DNA of 64,000 nucleotides from Prinsepia uniflora (taxonomy: Eukaryota; Streptophyta; Magnoliopsida; Rosales; Rosaceae). The stretch covers positions 4,758,183-4,822,182 of the forward strand of contig CM064864.1 of the NCBI GenBank assembly GCA_032719365.1, written 5' to 3'. The notes under the pieces are model-generated. The model had not been told where the DNA came from. It saw only the letters and a program-made list of their open reading frames with translations, and searched no databases. A program made the position numbers and the translations under genes. Of the stretch, positions 51,453 to 62,735 are shown piece by piece; position 1 is the stretch's first letter; each line of letters begins with the position of its first letter.

Positions 51453-54385
51453 TGTAACAACCCGTACCTTCGGGAAGGGTAAAAGTGTAATTTTACAAAG
51501 TTTTGTATATAAAGGACGATTTTGCCCTTGTGAATAGGAGACGAAAAGTTGACTTTTTGAATTACCGACTGGATTAGTGTTAACCCTTGACCGTGACGTA
51601 GTTTAGGACGTCACGAGTCCGTAGACAGGTGGCAGGTTCGATTCGGACAACCGGAGGAAAAGTTATGACGTTCGGAAGTTTGGGGGCGTTACCGTAATTT
51701 TGAGTAAACGAGAAAAATGTCGACTTTTTGGAGGACTTGTGATTTTCACGTCGACCGAGGACCATTAGCTAGGTCTCGACGTCCTGAGTTCAACGACAGG
51801 CGGCACGCTGTCATCGGACGTCGGATGAAATAGTTACGGGTCTAGAATGTTCGAGGGCAAAACGGTAATTATTTGTACAAGGGGTATTTTGGTCATTTTC
51901 TTTCAGCCAATTGGATGAGGACAAGTGGCTGAGTGGGGTAGATATTTGTGCTGTTGTCCATAGGATTGTGGACACGTGGGGGCACTGGATTGTTCTACAG
52001 GGTTCTAAAGTGTGCACGGCCACACCTTGCACCATTTGAACCGTGCAATCCTTCGAAGAACACAGAAAACAGAGGGTGAGATTTTGGGAGAGCTTGATCG
52101 ATTTTGTGCCAGGGGGAGTGAGGAGTGATTGGTGAGAGTGACAGGGAGTAGTGGTTGTACTGGTGATCGGGTTTTGGTGGTGAAATCGTGCACGGCGGCA
52201 CGGTGGTGGTGCGGCAAAGGTTTGAGGAAACAGGGAGGTCGTGAGTTCGTGGTGGTGGCTACGCCGTGTGGTGGCTCAAACCACGACTGTGGGAAGTCCA
52301 GGAGGCTGCAGGGAGTCCAACGAGGAACGGGAGACGCGGCGGTGCGCACGGTGGTGACAGAATCGAAGGGTAAGCCTCTTTACTCTGTTTTCCCGTGGTT
52401 TTTTCAATTCAAAAGTCGTAAGGGTAGGATGAGAATCGAGGGAATTGGTGAGTGCAGTGATATTCAGGGAGGTTCTAGGAGTGGTGTAGGACAGTCGCCG
52501 TGACGAGGGCGTACACGGCGGAGCTCAGTCGATAGTGAGTACTCTGTACTCTGTTTGGCCGTGACTTTCAAACGGGAAATCGTGGGTTTAGAGAGTGCAT
52601 CGAGGGTTCCTGTGAGTTGTGTGTGACTCAGTGAGGTAGTGGGAGGAGTTTGGAATCGTCACCGTGAGAGGGGAAGCATAGGACGGCCGGGAAGGAAAAA
52701 AGGGGCCGTCTGTGTTTTTCTTTCGAGTTTCAGTTGTGAAGCTGAGGGGGGAATCGAACCAGGAAAGTGAGGGGGATGGATTCCTGGTGTCTGGACGAAG
52801 CTGCAGGAGAAGAGAGGAGTTGGAATGGTGGCCGGACGGCAGAGAATGGCTCTCGCCGGTCCGGGTTGCAGCCTGGTGTGAACCGGGTTCACTCGAGGAA
52901 GGAGATGCACTGTAGCAGGCGCGTGAGGCCCACGCGCAGCCACTTTGGGCGGCGCGTGGAGGCGCGTGGAGAAGAATCCGGCCAAGCTTCCAACATGAGT
53001 TTAGTCCTAAATGTTCTAAGGAATCCATTGGTATAGTTTTCGAGTTAATCGGACGGTGTTACAGAGTTGTTCGGGAATCCAGACGGTTGCGGATTTAGGA
53101 TTAAAATATTATTTAATTCCCGAAAAATTGGGGAAATCAGGATTAGGATCCTTGATGTATTTGTGACCCTAATTGGTGCATTTTGACAGGACGGGAGGCA
53201 CCCGAGACGGTCGAGGTGCGCACGGAGCGCGACTGACTTGGTCTGATTTGTGAGTGGACTCTTTCTTTCTTTCGAGCATGCCTAACTGTTTTATTGACGT
53301 TTTATGATCTTAAATATGTTTTATGCCTTTGAATGATGATTACATGTGATTGATGAGTTTTGCACGTTTTCCGAGGAAAAGCTGGATTTTCGGATTTTGA
53401 TGCCATATTTGCGATTTCAACCTATAAACGTTTTCTGATGATGATCACTGGGATATGAAATATGATTTGTGATTATGTGTGATTTCTGGGTAAATGAATG
53501 GATTTCCGGATTTGGGTTCGGAATGACGGTTCTGAACGCCGGAAGGGCTTCGAACCGGGGATTTCGAATTCGAATTTGGCGATGGATTTTGAATTGGTTT
53601 TACACTGGATATGGATTGGATTTGTTGGATCTAGATATTGGGTTTAAAGACCCGGATTGATATTGACGGGGGGACGGGCCCGGATTGAGTTTAAAGACTC
53701 GGATATGTTGATATTACCCCCATAGGCCTATTGAGGTTAAAGACTCGGGAGTTTAAAGACTCGGATTTCATTTTAGGCCTGATTGAGTTTAAAGACTCGG
53801 ATAGGTCCAGCAGGTTTGATCGGAAATGATGATTTGATGCTGAAGCTATGATTTCTATATCCGTTTATAGTGTTTCTGTTTCTTATGGTATTTTATAGTG
53901 TATCTGTTTCTTATGAGATTTTATAGTGTTTCTGTTTCTTATGATGTTTCATATTATGATTCTCTAGTACTTCGTTGGGCATGCCTGTTTTAAAAACGGA
54001 GGGAACACTGATTCTTATTTTGCCTTAACCTTGAGTTAGTGATAAACTGATTTTAAACCTTTTGGGCTAGTCCACTCACATTTTTGGTTTTTAACTCTTC
54101 CCTCCAGGTCGTGGTGATAGCGCTGGGGTGAACGTTGAGGCAGATATCGAGGCATAGAGCTTCCGACGTTCTTCCGTTGCGAGACTAGCATTGTAGGACT
54201 TTTGTGCCCATTTTGTAGAACTATGCTCTGCTTGACTGTTGTGTATATTTTACTCCTTCGTCTGATAGTTATGCTTATAGTTGTGTGACGGTTGTTTGTT
54301 TTTGTTTGATTCTGTAAGTGTGATTGTCAGACGGGAGCAGGGTTCGTCCCGGATATCGAGGCCATATTTGGGACGGGTCCTGACA
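51453..54385 (+). repeat. 5' LTR of the gag-bearing element
   Basis: 2.93 kb. Shares the GC-rich block (52915-52965), the GTTTAAAGACTCGG array (53640-53800) and the 'gaggcatagag' block with the solo LTRs, but differs at its start (CCCGTACCTTCGGG). Short tandem copies of 'gtttctgtttcttatg' lie at 53870-53945. Confidence 0.9.
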
Positions 54386-55125
54386 ATTGGTATCAGAGCA
54401 TAGGTTTGTCGGTTTGTGTTGGGTCTAGGCTTGTTTACTAACTCTATGCCTCTTTCAGCGTACGATTGATCATGCCTCCGAGACGTGAACCCCCTCCACG
54501 ACCTGAAGATGAAGCGGCGAGAGGGACTGAGAGCGCTTCGATCGAGAGAGCCCAGAGGCTAGGGGCTACTACGTTCAGCGGTGGGGCCGATCCAGAGGAA
54601 GCTCACCGATGGATCACCCGACTTGAGCGTATTTTTGGGGTGATGCATCGTCCTCCAGAGGATCGGGTTTTGTTAGCTACTTTTCTGTTGGATGGAGCTG
54701 CATATGAGTGGTGGTATACATTGGAACTGTCCGGCTGGGATGGACATACCGTGACTTGGGAGACTTTCCAGGAGCGGTTTCTCGATCAGTACTATCCCCG
54801 TTCTTTCCGGGATGCGAAGGAGGCAGAATTTCTTCAGCTAAAGCAAGGGAATTTGACAGTTGCTGAGTATGAGCAGAGATTCCAGATGCTATCTCGTTTC
54901 GCTCCTGCATTTGTGGCGACCGAGGCGGAGAAGTGCCGCCAGTTTGAGTTGGGCCTTCGGGGAGAGATCAGGGCCATAGTGATAGCTGGATCTTTTGCTA
55001 CATTTCGGGAGTTATCTGATGCTGCTGTCAGGGTTGAGGCCAGTTTACCTGCTAGACCACAGTATTCGGGCAGTGTTCGATGCCGAGAGCATTCATTTCC
55101 AGGAGCATTGAGTCAGAGGCCCCCG
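51453..55125 (+). mobile_element. Gag-bearing Ty3/gypsy element, nested and truncated
   Basis: LTR 51453-54385 (2.93 kb; TGTAACAACCCG...gggtcctgaca), primer-binding site TGGTATCAGAGC at 54388-54399, then a gag frame from 54472. The sequence changes to the interrupted 3' LTR at about 55125, so the remaining gag, all of pol and the 3' LTR are gone. The junction lies in a shared gaaacg word, which suggests a microhomology-linked deletion that also removed about 730 bp of the host LTR. Confidence 0.9.
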
Positions 55126-55130
55126 AAACG
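54472..55130 (+). pseudogene. Truncated gag (retrotransposon capsid) gene
   Basis: ATG at 54472, 86 bases after the LTR. It starts MPPRREPPPRPED. The middle part (about residues 30-190) has the plant retrotransposon gag pattern: AYEWWYTLELSG, TWETFQERFLDQYYPRSFRD, KEAEFLQLKQGNLTVAEYEQ, RFAPAFVATEAEKCRQFELG. This is the capsid-like domain of Ty3/gypsy chromovirus-type elements. The zinc knuckle, protease and pol are missing. The frame runs by chance another 80 codons into LTR sequence to a stop at 55369-55371, making a meaningless fusion. It is the only retroelement protein recognised in the window. Confidence 0.9.
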
Positions 55131-56889
55131 GGTACGGGGCACGTTGACTTTTCCGGGAAAGTTTAGGGTTCTTAATATGGACTTGTGTAGGTTAGTAGTA
55201 ACCTTTGGATATGGTTTGGACAGGTCAGGATTATCCGGAGAGGTCGGATTGGCTCGGAAGAGCCGTATGGCACGCAAATCGAGGCGGCAGCTCGGACGGT
55301 CTGTGAGTGGACTTTGTTTTCTAAATTGGTGCATGCATAAATGTTTATTATATGTTTTATTGCATGTTTGATGATGCCATGGGTGCATTTGTATGTGGTT
55401 ACGTATAAGCACGTAATTCGAGGTTTCGGCCTTATACGGTGCTTATACGGGTCTGTATTTCTTTATTGATTTAAATGATTTGGTTTTGGATTTCTAAATG
55501 GATAAACTCGGTTATGAGACCCATTTGGTTTTGTCTCGGGCATATGACGCTATTTACGACCTTCGGGTCTAAATCGTGGTCGCGACGTGTGCTATGTGCA
55601 CGACGATCAACGATAAGACACTCGCCTCCGGATTGGGACGTGTTCCTTCCGGAGAGGTCACGATGCACGATTCGTGGTCGAGCAGCCTGGGGAGGCTCGA
55701 CTTCGGAGTGCTAACGGTTAAGGATAGCGATCGGTGATGAGTGCACCATGATCTTGTGGTGGTCGCGTCGGTTGATTCGTTCACGGCGACATACCAGGAT
55801 TGAGAGCGGTCCTGGATGGATGGTTGCACGCATCACTATGATCGGAGTCGTGACTGACCCTTAGATGTCGGGCACGGTGCCCAGTTGAGTCATATGTTCG
55901 GGCACGAGACCCAGTTGTTTTACACTGATGATTTCGGGTCAGGGACCCTAGATGGATTTCCAAGTTCATGACGGTTTATGGGAACCGGCATGAACTCTGG
56001 AAAGGTCATTGTGGTTCATGACGGTTTATGGGAACCGGCATGAACCTTTGTCAGGTCATTATGGTACATGACGGTTTATGGGAACCGGCATGAACCTTGG
56101 TTAATGGATGTTATGGATCATGACAGTTCAAGGGAACCGGGCATGAACGTTTATGTTATGTATATATATGTATTCATATACCTTCCTTTACTTCTATTAT
56201 CTCCGCTGGGGAGGGTCGTTGGCCTGGGTGGACCCCGGAGTAGTCACGGAGCACCGACTGAGTGGAGTCACCCCCCAGTTGGGTTCCTTACTCTCAGGAA
56301 GGCTATGATTACTATTACCTCGGGTGGGGTCAATGGTCTGCGGACATTGATCTTGTCTTTGAGAAGACTCGGATTGAGACCTGGGTAGCACGCGCGTAGC
56401 TTTGGAAACCGTGACAGGATGGGTTGTGTGAATTATATGTATATATGATGTATGTTTTATGAGATATATGATATTATATGTGGTGTGTGGTATGCACAGG
56501 TGTGCACAGGAGTCGAGCAGTGGCTCGGGTACTTGGTTTCAACATGGTTATGGTTTTGGGCTTAGTCCCACATATGGTTTGTTTTGGCTAAATGGTTTTC
56601 AAATGCATGCATGCTTTTTAGTGAAGTATACAAATGTCTTTCGATAAACTGTTTTTATAAACTTTTGTTTTGTCCACTCACAGCTTTTAATGTTTTGACT
56701 GCCCTTCAGGTTGACGTTGGATGTGGACTGTAGCAGAGACCGAGATATCACATACCTCCTCCGGATCCTGGCGTACTCTGATAGCCCGGGAGGGCAAAGG
56801 TCGAAAATATCCCTTGTCTGACACTTCGTGTCAGACGGGAGCAGGGTCATCCCGCACTAATCCCGGGGGGATTGGGATGGGTCCTGTCA
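55125..56889 (+). repeat. 3' LTR, right part, of the element at 43853
   Basis: Matches 45457-47221, including the hairpin repeats (55964-56148) and UUCG hairpin (56816-56836). It ends gggatgggtcctgtca followed by TSD tctca. Confidence 0.92.
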
Positions 56890-56896
56890 TCTCATC

Positions 56897-57382
56897 TCAA
56901 GTTGTATGAGAAGTGTCCTTGATGTAAAAGAATCTCCCAATCCAACTCTCTTCAATAGCCGAAAAGTAAGAGTACAACACAAAATCCACAATGCTAAACG
57001 TGTGGTAACCCGAATAGACCCTCGAATACACAGTTAGCAGCGCCAAAGCCCAAGACAAAAAAATCACAACCAACTTGTTCCTGGTATCCCAGAGCCCAAT
57101 TCCTTTATAAGTCAAGAGGGTAAAGTGGGTATCGAAGAATAACATGTACTGGGAATGACTCGAAGGCCACCCATGCAAATCGTACATCTCAAGAAAAGCG
57201 CAGGTCACTGGCCGAGCTTGCTGGAACGAATCTTTGATGAGCTCGTTGATGACCTGAATAATTATGAGGCCGAAAGTGAAGAACATACCTTGAAGCTCAC
57301 GACAGAAGAAGAAATGCGAGATGAAGCCGCCTAGGCTTATGAAGACTGAGACTAAAGAAATCCAAGCCAAAAAATAACCCAA
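56897..57382 (-). pseudogene. Dolichyl-diphosphatase (DOLPP1/LPP-gamma-like) fragment, copy B
   Basis: The duplicate of the fragment at 41222-41794. Motif 1 (KDSFQQARP) and the intact motif 2 PSSHSQ are kept. After the motif-3 His (SRVYSGYHT) an 18-residue in-frame deletion removes LAQVFAGAALGIFLGALW, a membrane helix. The deletion (54 bp, junction near 56993-56998) falls at a repeated gctaa word present twice in copy A. As in copy A, there is no ATG at the conserved N-terminal stretch and the C-terminus ends KDTSHTT. It is expected to be inactive. Confidence 0.88.
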
Positions 57383-57471
57383 TGGGTCTCCTGTGTAAGC
57401 ACTGATTTGAATACTTCAAGGAGGAAATTCTCTTAGATTGTAGAGGCGATAAAATGGAAAAGGGGGTTCTG

Positions 57472-57711
57472 GCTTTGATGGACGATGTGACCCTACAGTT
57501 TTCCTCGCCTGCCCGTTTTCCTCTTTGTTCCGCCCATTCAATTATGCCCCTTCAACTATCCCATTTTGAGACTTGCAAGTGCTATTTGGTCTGGACAATT
57601 ATGCCCCTGTAAATAACGGACCAGCGTGAAATTTGACGACCAGGGGGCATTTTGAAACTGAAAACGTGTTCAGGGGGCAACTTGGGTCAGAATCATGTTC
57701 ATGGTACATTT
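57472..57711. repeat. Right inverted-repeat arm of the captured-gene element, copy B
   Basis: Copy of 41851-42090, with a few substitutions. Pairs with 43548-43774. Confidence 0.8.
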
Positions 57712-58272
57712 TGAGACTATGTTTAATGTTCAGGGGACATTTTGAATAAAAAGCCTATTTAAATCATATGCAAATAGTGTATCTAAAATCATGTTCCTAA
57801 AACATATAAAACAGTTATGCATGCATCATTTTATAAAGCAAGTGTCCACTTACAGACCGTTCAAGTTGCGCGCCTGCAAGCTGCGCTATAAGCCACTCCA
57901 AGGCCAAATCACAATCTCTGGGATGTCCGGACCTATTCAAATCATACTCAAAGGTTACTATCAACCTATATAAGTCCATATCAAAGACCCCTAACTATCC
58001 CGAAGGAGTACATGTGTCCCGTACAGGCTTCTCGATACTAAAAACCTCTAAATGACCTACCAAACGATCTCCGATTGACCTGAAACGACTACCATTGGAT
58101 TTAGATCATCGAAATATTTCAAATAACATCATTTTGACCTCGAAATCTGTACCCATGTACCCTCACGCGCAGGTCAAAGTTCACACGTGCTGGTCAACGT
58201 CGGTCAACGCTATATCATGTTGACGTCAACCTGATAGGTCTGACACTTGTCAGGTCTAACAACCTGCCACGT
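57712..58272 (-). mobile_element. Minus-strand LTR fragment, copy B
   Basis: Duplicate of 42091-42651 within unit B. It ends at the LTR start at 58273. Confidence 0.65.
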
Positions 58273-61200
58273 TGTAACGCCTGTCTAGAAAATTAGGGCT
58301 AAGACAGTGATTGAGATGGGATTAGTAAGCTTAATCGGTGGTTAGTTGGTTACGATAGGTCTGTTAGTGTAGAATAACGATTTTGCCGCTAGTTTGGGCA
58401 AAACGTTGACTTTTAGTTCGGGGGGTCAATTGAGTATTGACTGATGACAGTGACGTAGTTTGGGACGTCACAAATCTGTAGACAGGTGGCACGCCCAATT
58501 CCGACATTCGAGGAGGAAGTTATGATGTTCGGATGGTTGAGGGCATTACCGTAATTTGAGGAAACGAAGGGGCAAAAGTTGACTTTTGCTAGAACTTGTC
58601 ATTTTCACGTAGACCGAGGACTGTTAGATAGGTCTCGCGTCCCTGATTCCAACGACAGGCGGCATGTAGCTTTCAGAGTTTGAGAAATAAAATTACAGGT
58701 CTAAACGTGCGAAGGGTATTATGGTAATTGTACGTGAAAGGGGTATTTTGGTCATTGTCTTGTATTGGGATTTGTGCCCAATGGCTAGTGGACAAGTGGC
58801 TGTTCTGGGAGTGATGTCCACTAAGTTTAGGACATCTGTCTTTCACTGGAAGGTCATAGAACCCTCCCACCGCTTTGAATTTGGTTGCACGATCATTTAA
58901 GGGTGTAAACGGTTTTAGAAGCAAGAAAACAGAGACTAAGGGTAATCGTGCACTGGGTACAATTGTGAATCTTGAGAGAGTTCAGTGCCTGAGTGAGAGA
59001 TCAAGGATTGCTTGGGAGTGTTGAGAGAGGGTCTGAGTGCGAGACTGAGTGTAGGGGAGTCTGTGAGAAGTGGCTAACCACAGAAAACAGAGATGGAAGC
59101 CGTGAGCTGCAAATGATCAATCCTTCAGGAATCGTGTCTGTGGTGGTTTTTAGTGAGCAGAAGAGAGTGTAGAAAGTTAAGAAGCATGGTGGAAGCCACT
59201 GTGGAGGACGGAGGGCAGGTAAGCCAGCCCGACTGCTCTGTTTTCTGAATTTGTTCAAATACAAATTCGAGAGGACTTAGTGAATTGTTGTGCACCTGTG
59301 TTGAATGTTAGTGTCGTAGGAAATGGTTTTTGACCTCAGGGACTCAACCCAGTGATCGGAGAAGCCTGTAGTGGCCAGGAACGGGGGAGAAGGATTTCGG
59401 ACTTTGATTCTTCGAATCGGGAAGGTGAGTATCGACCTTGGTACTATGTTTTTAATATCTAGATCACTCATTTAGCTTTAGACGAACTTAATGGATCAAT
59501 TGGAACTGGAAACGGGTCAGAATTAGATGGTTTAGGGGGTTGAACCACCTGCGCCGGTTCGGTCGAACCGGGCTGACTTGAACTGGTTCAAATCGGGTTG
59601 TCCCAAGGTTGAAGATGAACAGTGCACGGCGCGTGAGGCCCACGCGCAGCCCCTTTGGGCGACGCGCGTCGGCGCGTGGCACATATTCTGAGGAAGGTTC
59701 CAACATGACTTTTAAAGTATTCGATGTAACGAACATTTTGGTGCTGGTTTCGAGTTAATCGGACATCGTCTCGATATGTTTCGGGATGTCCGAAGGGTTT
59801 AGGGCTCGGTTAAAAATAATTAAAAATACGGGAAAATTATGGGGCTTTAGTATGAGTATCGTGAAGTAGTTAGTGAACTTATATTAGGATTTAGACAGGT
59901 TTGGGAAAGCCGAGGATAGCGGAATGGCCGGGAACGGCGAAAGTGCGCGCATATCAAGGCGACGACGGAAATGGTCTGTGAGTGGACTTTGCTTTCTAAC
60001 TCTTGATGCATGCATATATGTTTTAATATGTTTTCATACGTGATTCTATGATTTTATTTGAGATTGTGATGGTTTACGATTTTGCACGTTTTTCGAGGAA
60101 ATGACGATTTTCACGTTTTACGAGGTTTTGATTAATGTCGTGATTTGAACCTGGTTTAAGGACTTGATTTCTGGATTTGAAATATGATTTGATTTCAAAG
60201 AAAGTAAAAGGATTTTTAAACGTGTTTTCGGGCTTGAAGCCCAGTTCAAAAGTGGTTTTAAGAACGTGATTTCCGGTTTTTGGAATCGGAATTCCGGGTG
60301 ACGATTCGGGATTCGATTCGGGACTTGAAATGGATTTTCAGGTTTGGGTTTGGAATGATTATTCCGGATGCCAGCTTACGGAATGATGGTTGCGGACTCG
60401 GATCTGGAAATGAGATAGATATGAGTTCTGGATTTGGGTTCGGAATGACGGTTCTAGATGCCGGAAGGGCATCGGGCTAGTGATTTCGGATTCGGGTTTG
60501 GATATGGATTCAGAAATAGTTTTCAAATGGTTTTGATTGGATTTTCTGGATCTGGTTATTGGGTTTAAAGACCCGGATATTATGATTGACGGGGGACGGG
60601 CCCGGATTAGGTTTAAAGACCCGGATTGAGTTTAAAGACTCGGGAGTTTAAAGACTCGGATATATTGATATTTCCCCCGTAGGCCTGTTGAGTTTAAAGA
60701 CTCGGGAGTTTAAAGACTGAGATACTATTGAGGCCTGGTTATTGAGTTTAAAGACTCAGATAGATCCAACAGGTTCGATGGATGAGAATGTGGTTTCAAA
60801 TGTGTTTTGTTGAGAATTGATGAAATGGTTTTCGGTGGTTTTGGGCTGAGGTCCGGGATTTGGAAAAAAGAACTTGTGTTCGGTTTTTCTACCGGAATAT
60901 TGAATGGTTCTATGACATGAAATTAGTATGCATGCATTGGTTTTGAAACGGAGGGTATAAATGTCATTGTTTTATGAAATGTTTTTAAACTTAAACTTTA
61001 TTTTTTTTGTCCACTCACAGTCTTTTCGTGTTTTCGATACCCTCCAGGTTGTTGCGGCGCGGGCTGTTGGTTGAGAGAGACGGAGACATCACACGGACGT
61101 TCCACGGTAGACTCTGCGCACTCTGGGAAGTTCGAAGGTTGTAGAGGTGGTCGGATTGGAACTCCCTTGTCCGACTTACGTGTCACACGGAGGTTAGACG

Positions 61201-61285
61201 TCTGTTTGACCCTTGTGTCATGCGTAAGTATGACGGGAGCGGGGTTTAGCCCTTAATCCCGGGGGATTAGGGGTTGGCCATGACA
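58273..61285 (+). repeat. 5' LTR (3.01 kb) of the element at 58273
   Basis: Starts TGTAACGCCTGTCT (mutated; the 3' LTR has TGTAACGACCCATCCC) and ends ggttggccatgaca. Contains the GTTTAAAGACTCGG array (60560-60760), the GC-rich block (59625-59680) and a 'gattcggattcggg' stretch (60270-60510). Near its end 'cttaatcccgggggattag' can fold back. Confidence 0.9.
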
Positions 61286-62735
61286 ATTGGTATTAGAGCG
61301 AGGTTTTGTGTGTTCTACGCGAGGTTTGGTTCCCAGAGTCGTTAGTTCGTCGACTTCGGTGATGTGCTGATACTGTGGATGTGATGTCTCGATGCGGAAC
61401 AGCCCGACAACAACCTGGATACGATAGTGATATTACGCTCGTTGTGGTTAGTTAGCAGTGGTCGTTAGTGGCAGGATGTTAGTCGCTCGATACGCGGTGC
61501 GAGATTTGATGTATGTCGGCTTAGGGCCGGAACGGTTCGTGTGTTGGTATTACTTTTTCTTGATGGATGGACCATAAGGGTCAGGGATATACTAGTAGGA
61601 TTCACCTGGGTGGTAGCCGGGGAGCTACGGCTGCGTAGGTTGGTCGGCTTTGTTGAGTTGGTAAGATACGTAGGCCGAGGAGGCCGATTGTTGGTGGCCG
61701 GTTGGACTGGATAGCGTTTGGATGTTGATATGATGGATTTGTGGTCAGTTGGGTTGAGTTTGGCCAGATGCCTTGATGGCAGGGTTCAGGAACTACTGTG
61801 AGACTCGAGGGATTGTTCCCCCTAGTGATGGATACCAGTTGGTGTTGGTGAGTAGAGTCACGAGAAGGAATGGTCTTATTCCGGTGTGACGACCCGAGTA
61901 CTAAGTCTGGAGTGAACTTGTGGCATTTGCAGGATTGGATAACCCTGATGACGAGCGTGCTTTGCGGTACCCCGTGTGATTACCGTGAGTTGGGGTTCAT
62001 GGTATCGTAGTCTTTGTGGTTTAGGGCCGACTTACGGCCGGATTGGAGACGATGCTGCTAGGTGCAACCGAGGTATTGGTTGCCTGGTGGACGACTCTGG
62101 ACGAGGGATCGTATGCCGAGCAAAGTAAGGATGACCATGGGTAGGTCAGGTCATGAACAAGGACGTACGTGATAACGTTAAGTGTAGCAAGTGCTACGGT
62201 GAGTTCCGTTGAAGGATAACGGAAGTAAATGGAAATGAGTGATTATAACTGATTGATATGAGGTTATTGAAGAGAAGAAAACCCACAATCTAGGATTTCC
62301 TTTAGGACTTTGTTGGTTATTCCGAAAAGGCGATCGGAGTTGTTGAGTAGTGAGCTGGTAGGTAAGATTCCGTTGTGGACTAGATTGTTTCTGGGTGAGG
62401 ATTTGAGTTGGATTTCCGAAAGGTGAGGTGGTAGTACGTGAGGATGTACTCTATGAATTCTATTGGGTACTCTATATGAGGTATTTTAAAATACCTTTGT
62501 TTTTCTGTTCATAGAGTTTCCCTTGCGTACTCCATGAAGTTCTAGCTGTCCTGAGAGAGGGTTAGAAGTGTTGAATGGGTGGTGGGGGTGTTGTGACATA
62601 CCCAAGGTGGAGATGATAGGTTAGGACCTGTCTAGAGCAGTTGGTTTTGGCGAGAGTTGACCATCGGGTAGGAGAAGTAGGTGTAGGGAGCGAGTGTGGA
62701 ATTTCGGGGACGAAATTCTTTTAAGGATGGTAGAT
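61286..62735 (+). mobile_element. Non-coding interior of the element at 58273
   Basis: 1.45 kb, no recognised protein. It ends with 'ggaatttcggggacgaaatt' and a purine-rich 'taaggatggtaga' directly before the LTR at 62736, the same layout as the other elements. Confidence 0.8.

Larger units (their letters stand above)
43853..56889 (+). mobile_element. LARD-like LTR retrotransposon, plus strand, with a nested insertion
   Basis: 5' LTR 43853-47221, interior 47222-50577, 3' LTR in two parts (50578-51452 and about 55125-56889). TSD tctca lies at 43848-43852 and 56890-56894, and the uninterrupted target reads across at 41218-41225. The interior has no protein-coding frame. The element inserted between the C-terminal end of the DOLPP1 fragment and its left inverted-repeat arm. 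Its 3' LTR was interrupted at 51453 by a gag-bearing element and lost about 730 bp. Confidence 0.93.
42918..58537. repeat. Tandem duplication unit B, split by a 13 kb retroelement
   Basis: 42918-43852 (like 40291-41225) plus 56890-58537 (like 41221-42917). Between them lies the retroelement 43853-56889 with TSD tctca. Unit B therefore had the same DOLPP1-fragment structure before that insertion. Confidence 0.9.

Noticed and set aside
54386..54399. tRNA-like text after LTRs
   Set aside because: It is only the 12-14 base primer-binding complement. No full tRNA cloverleaf is present there or elsewhere in the window.
55131..55371. C-terminal 80 residues of the gag frame
   Set aside because: Translation of LTR sequence after a deletion junction; the same residues appear at 45476-45703 in the 5' LTR.
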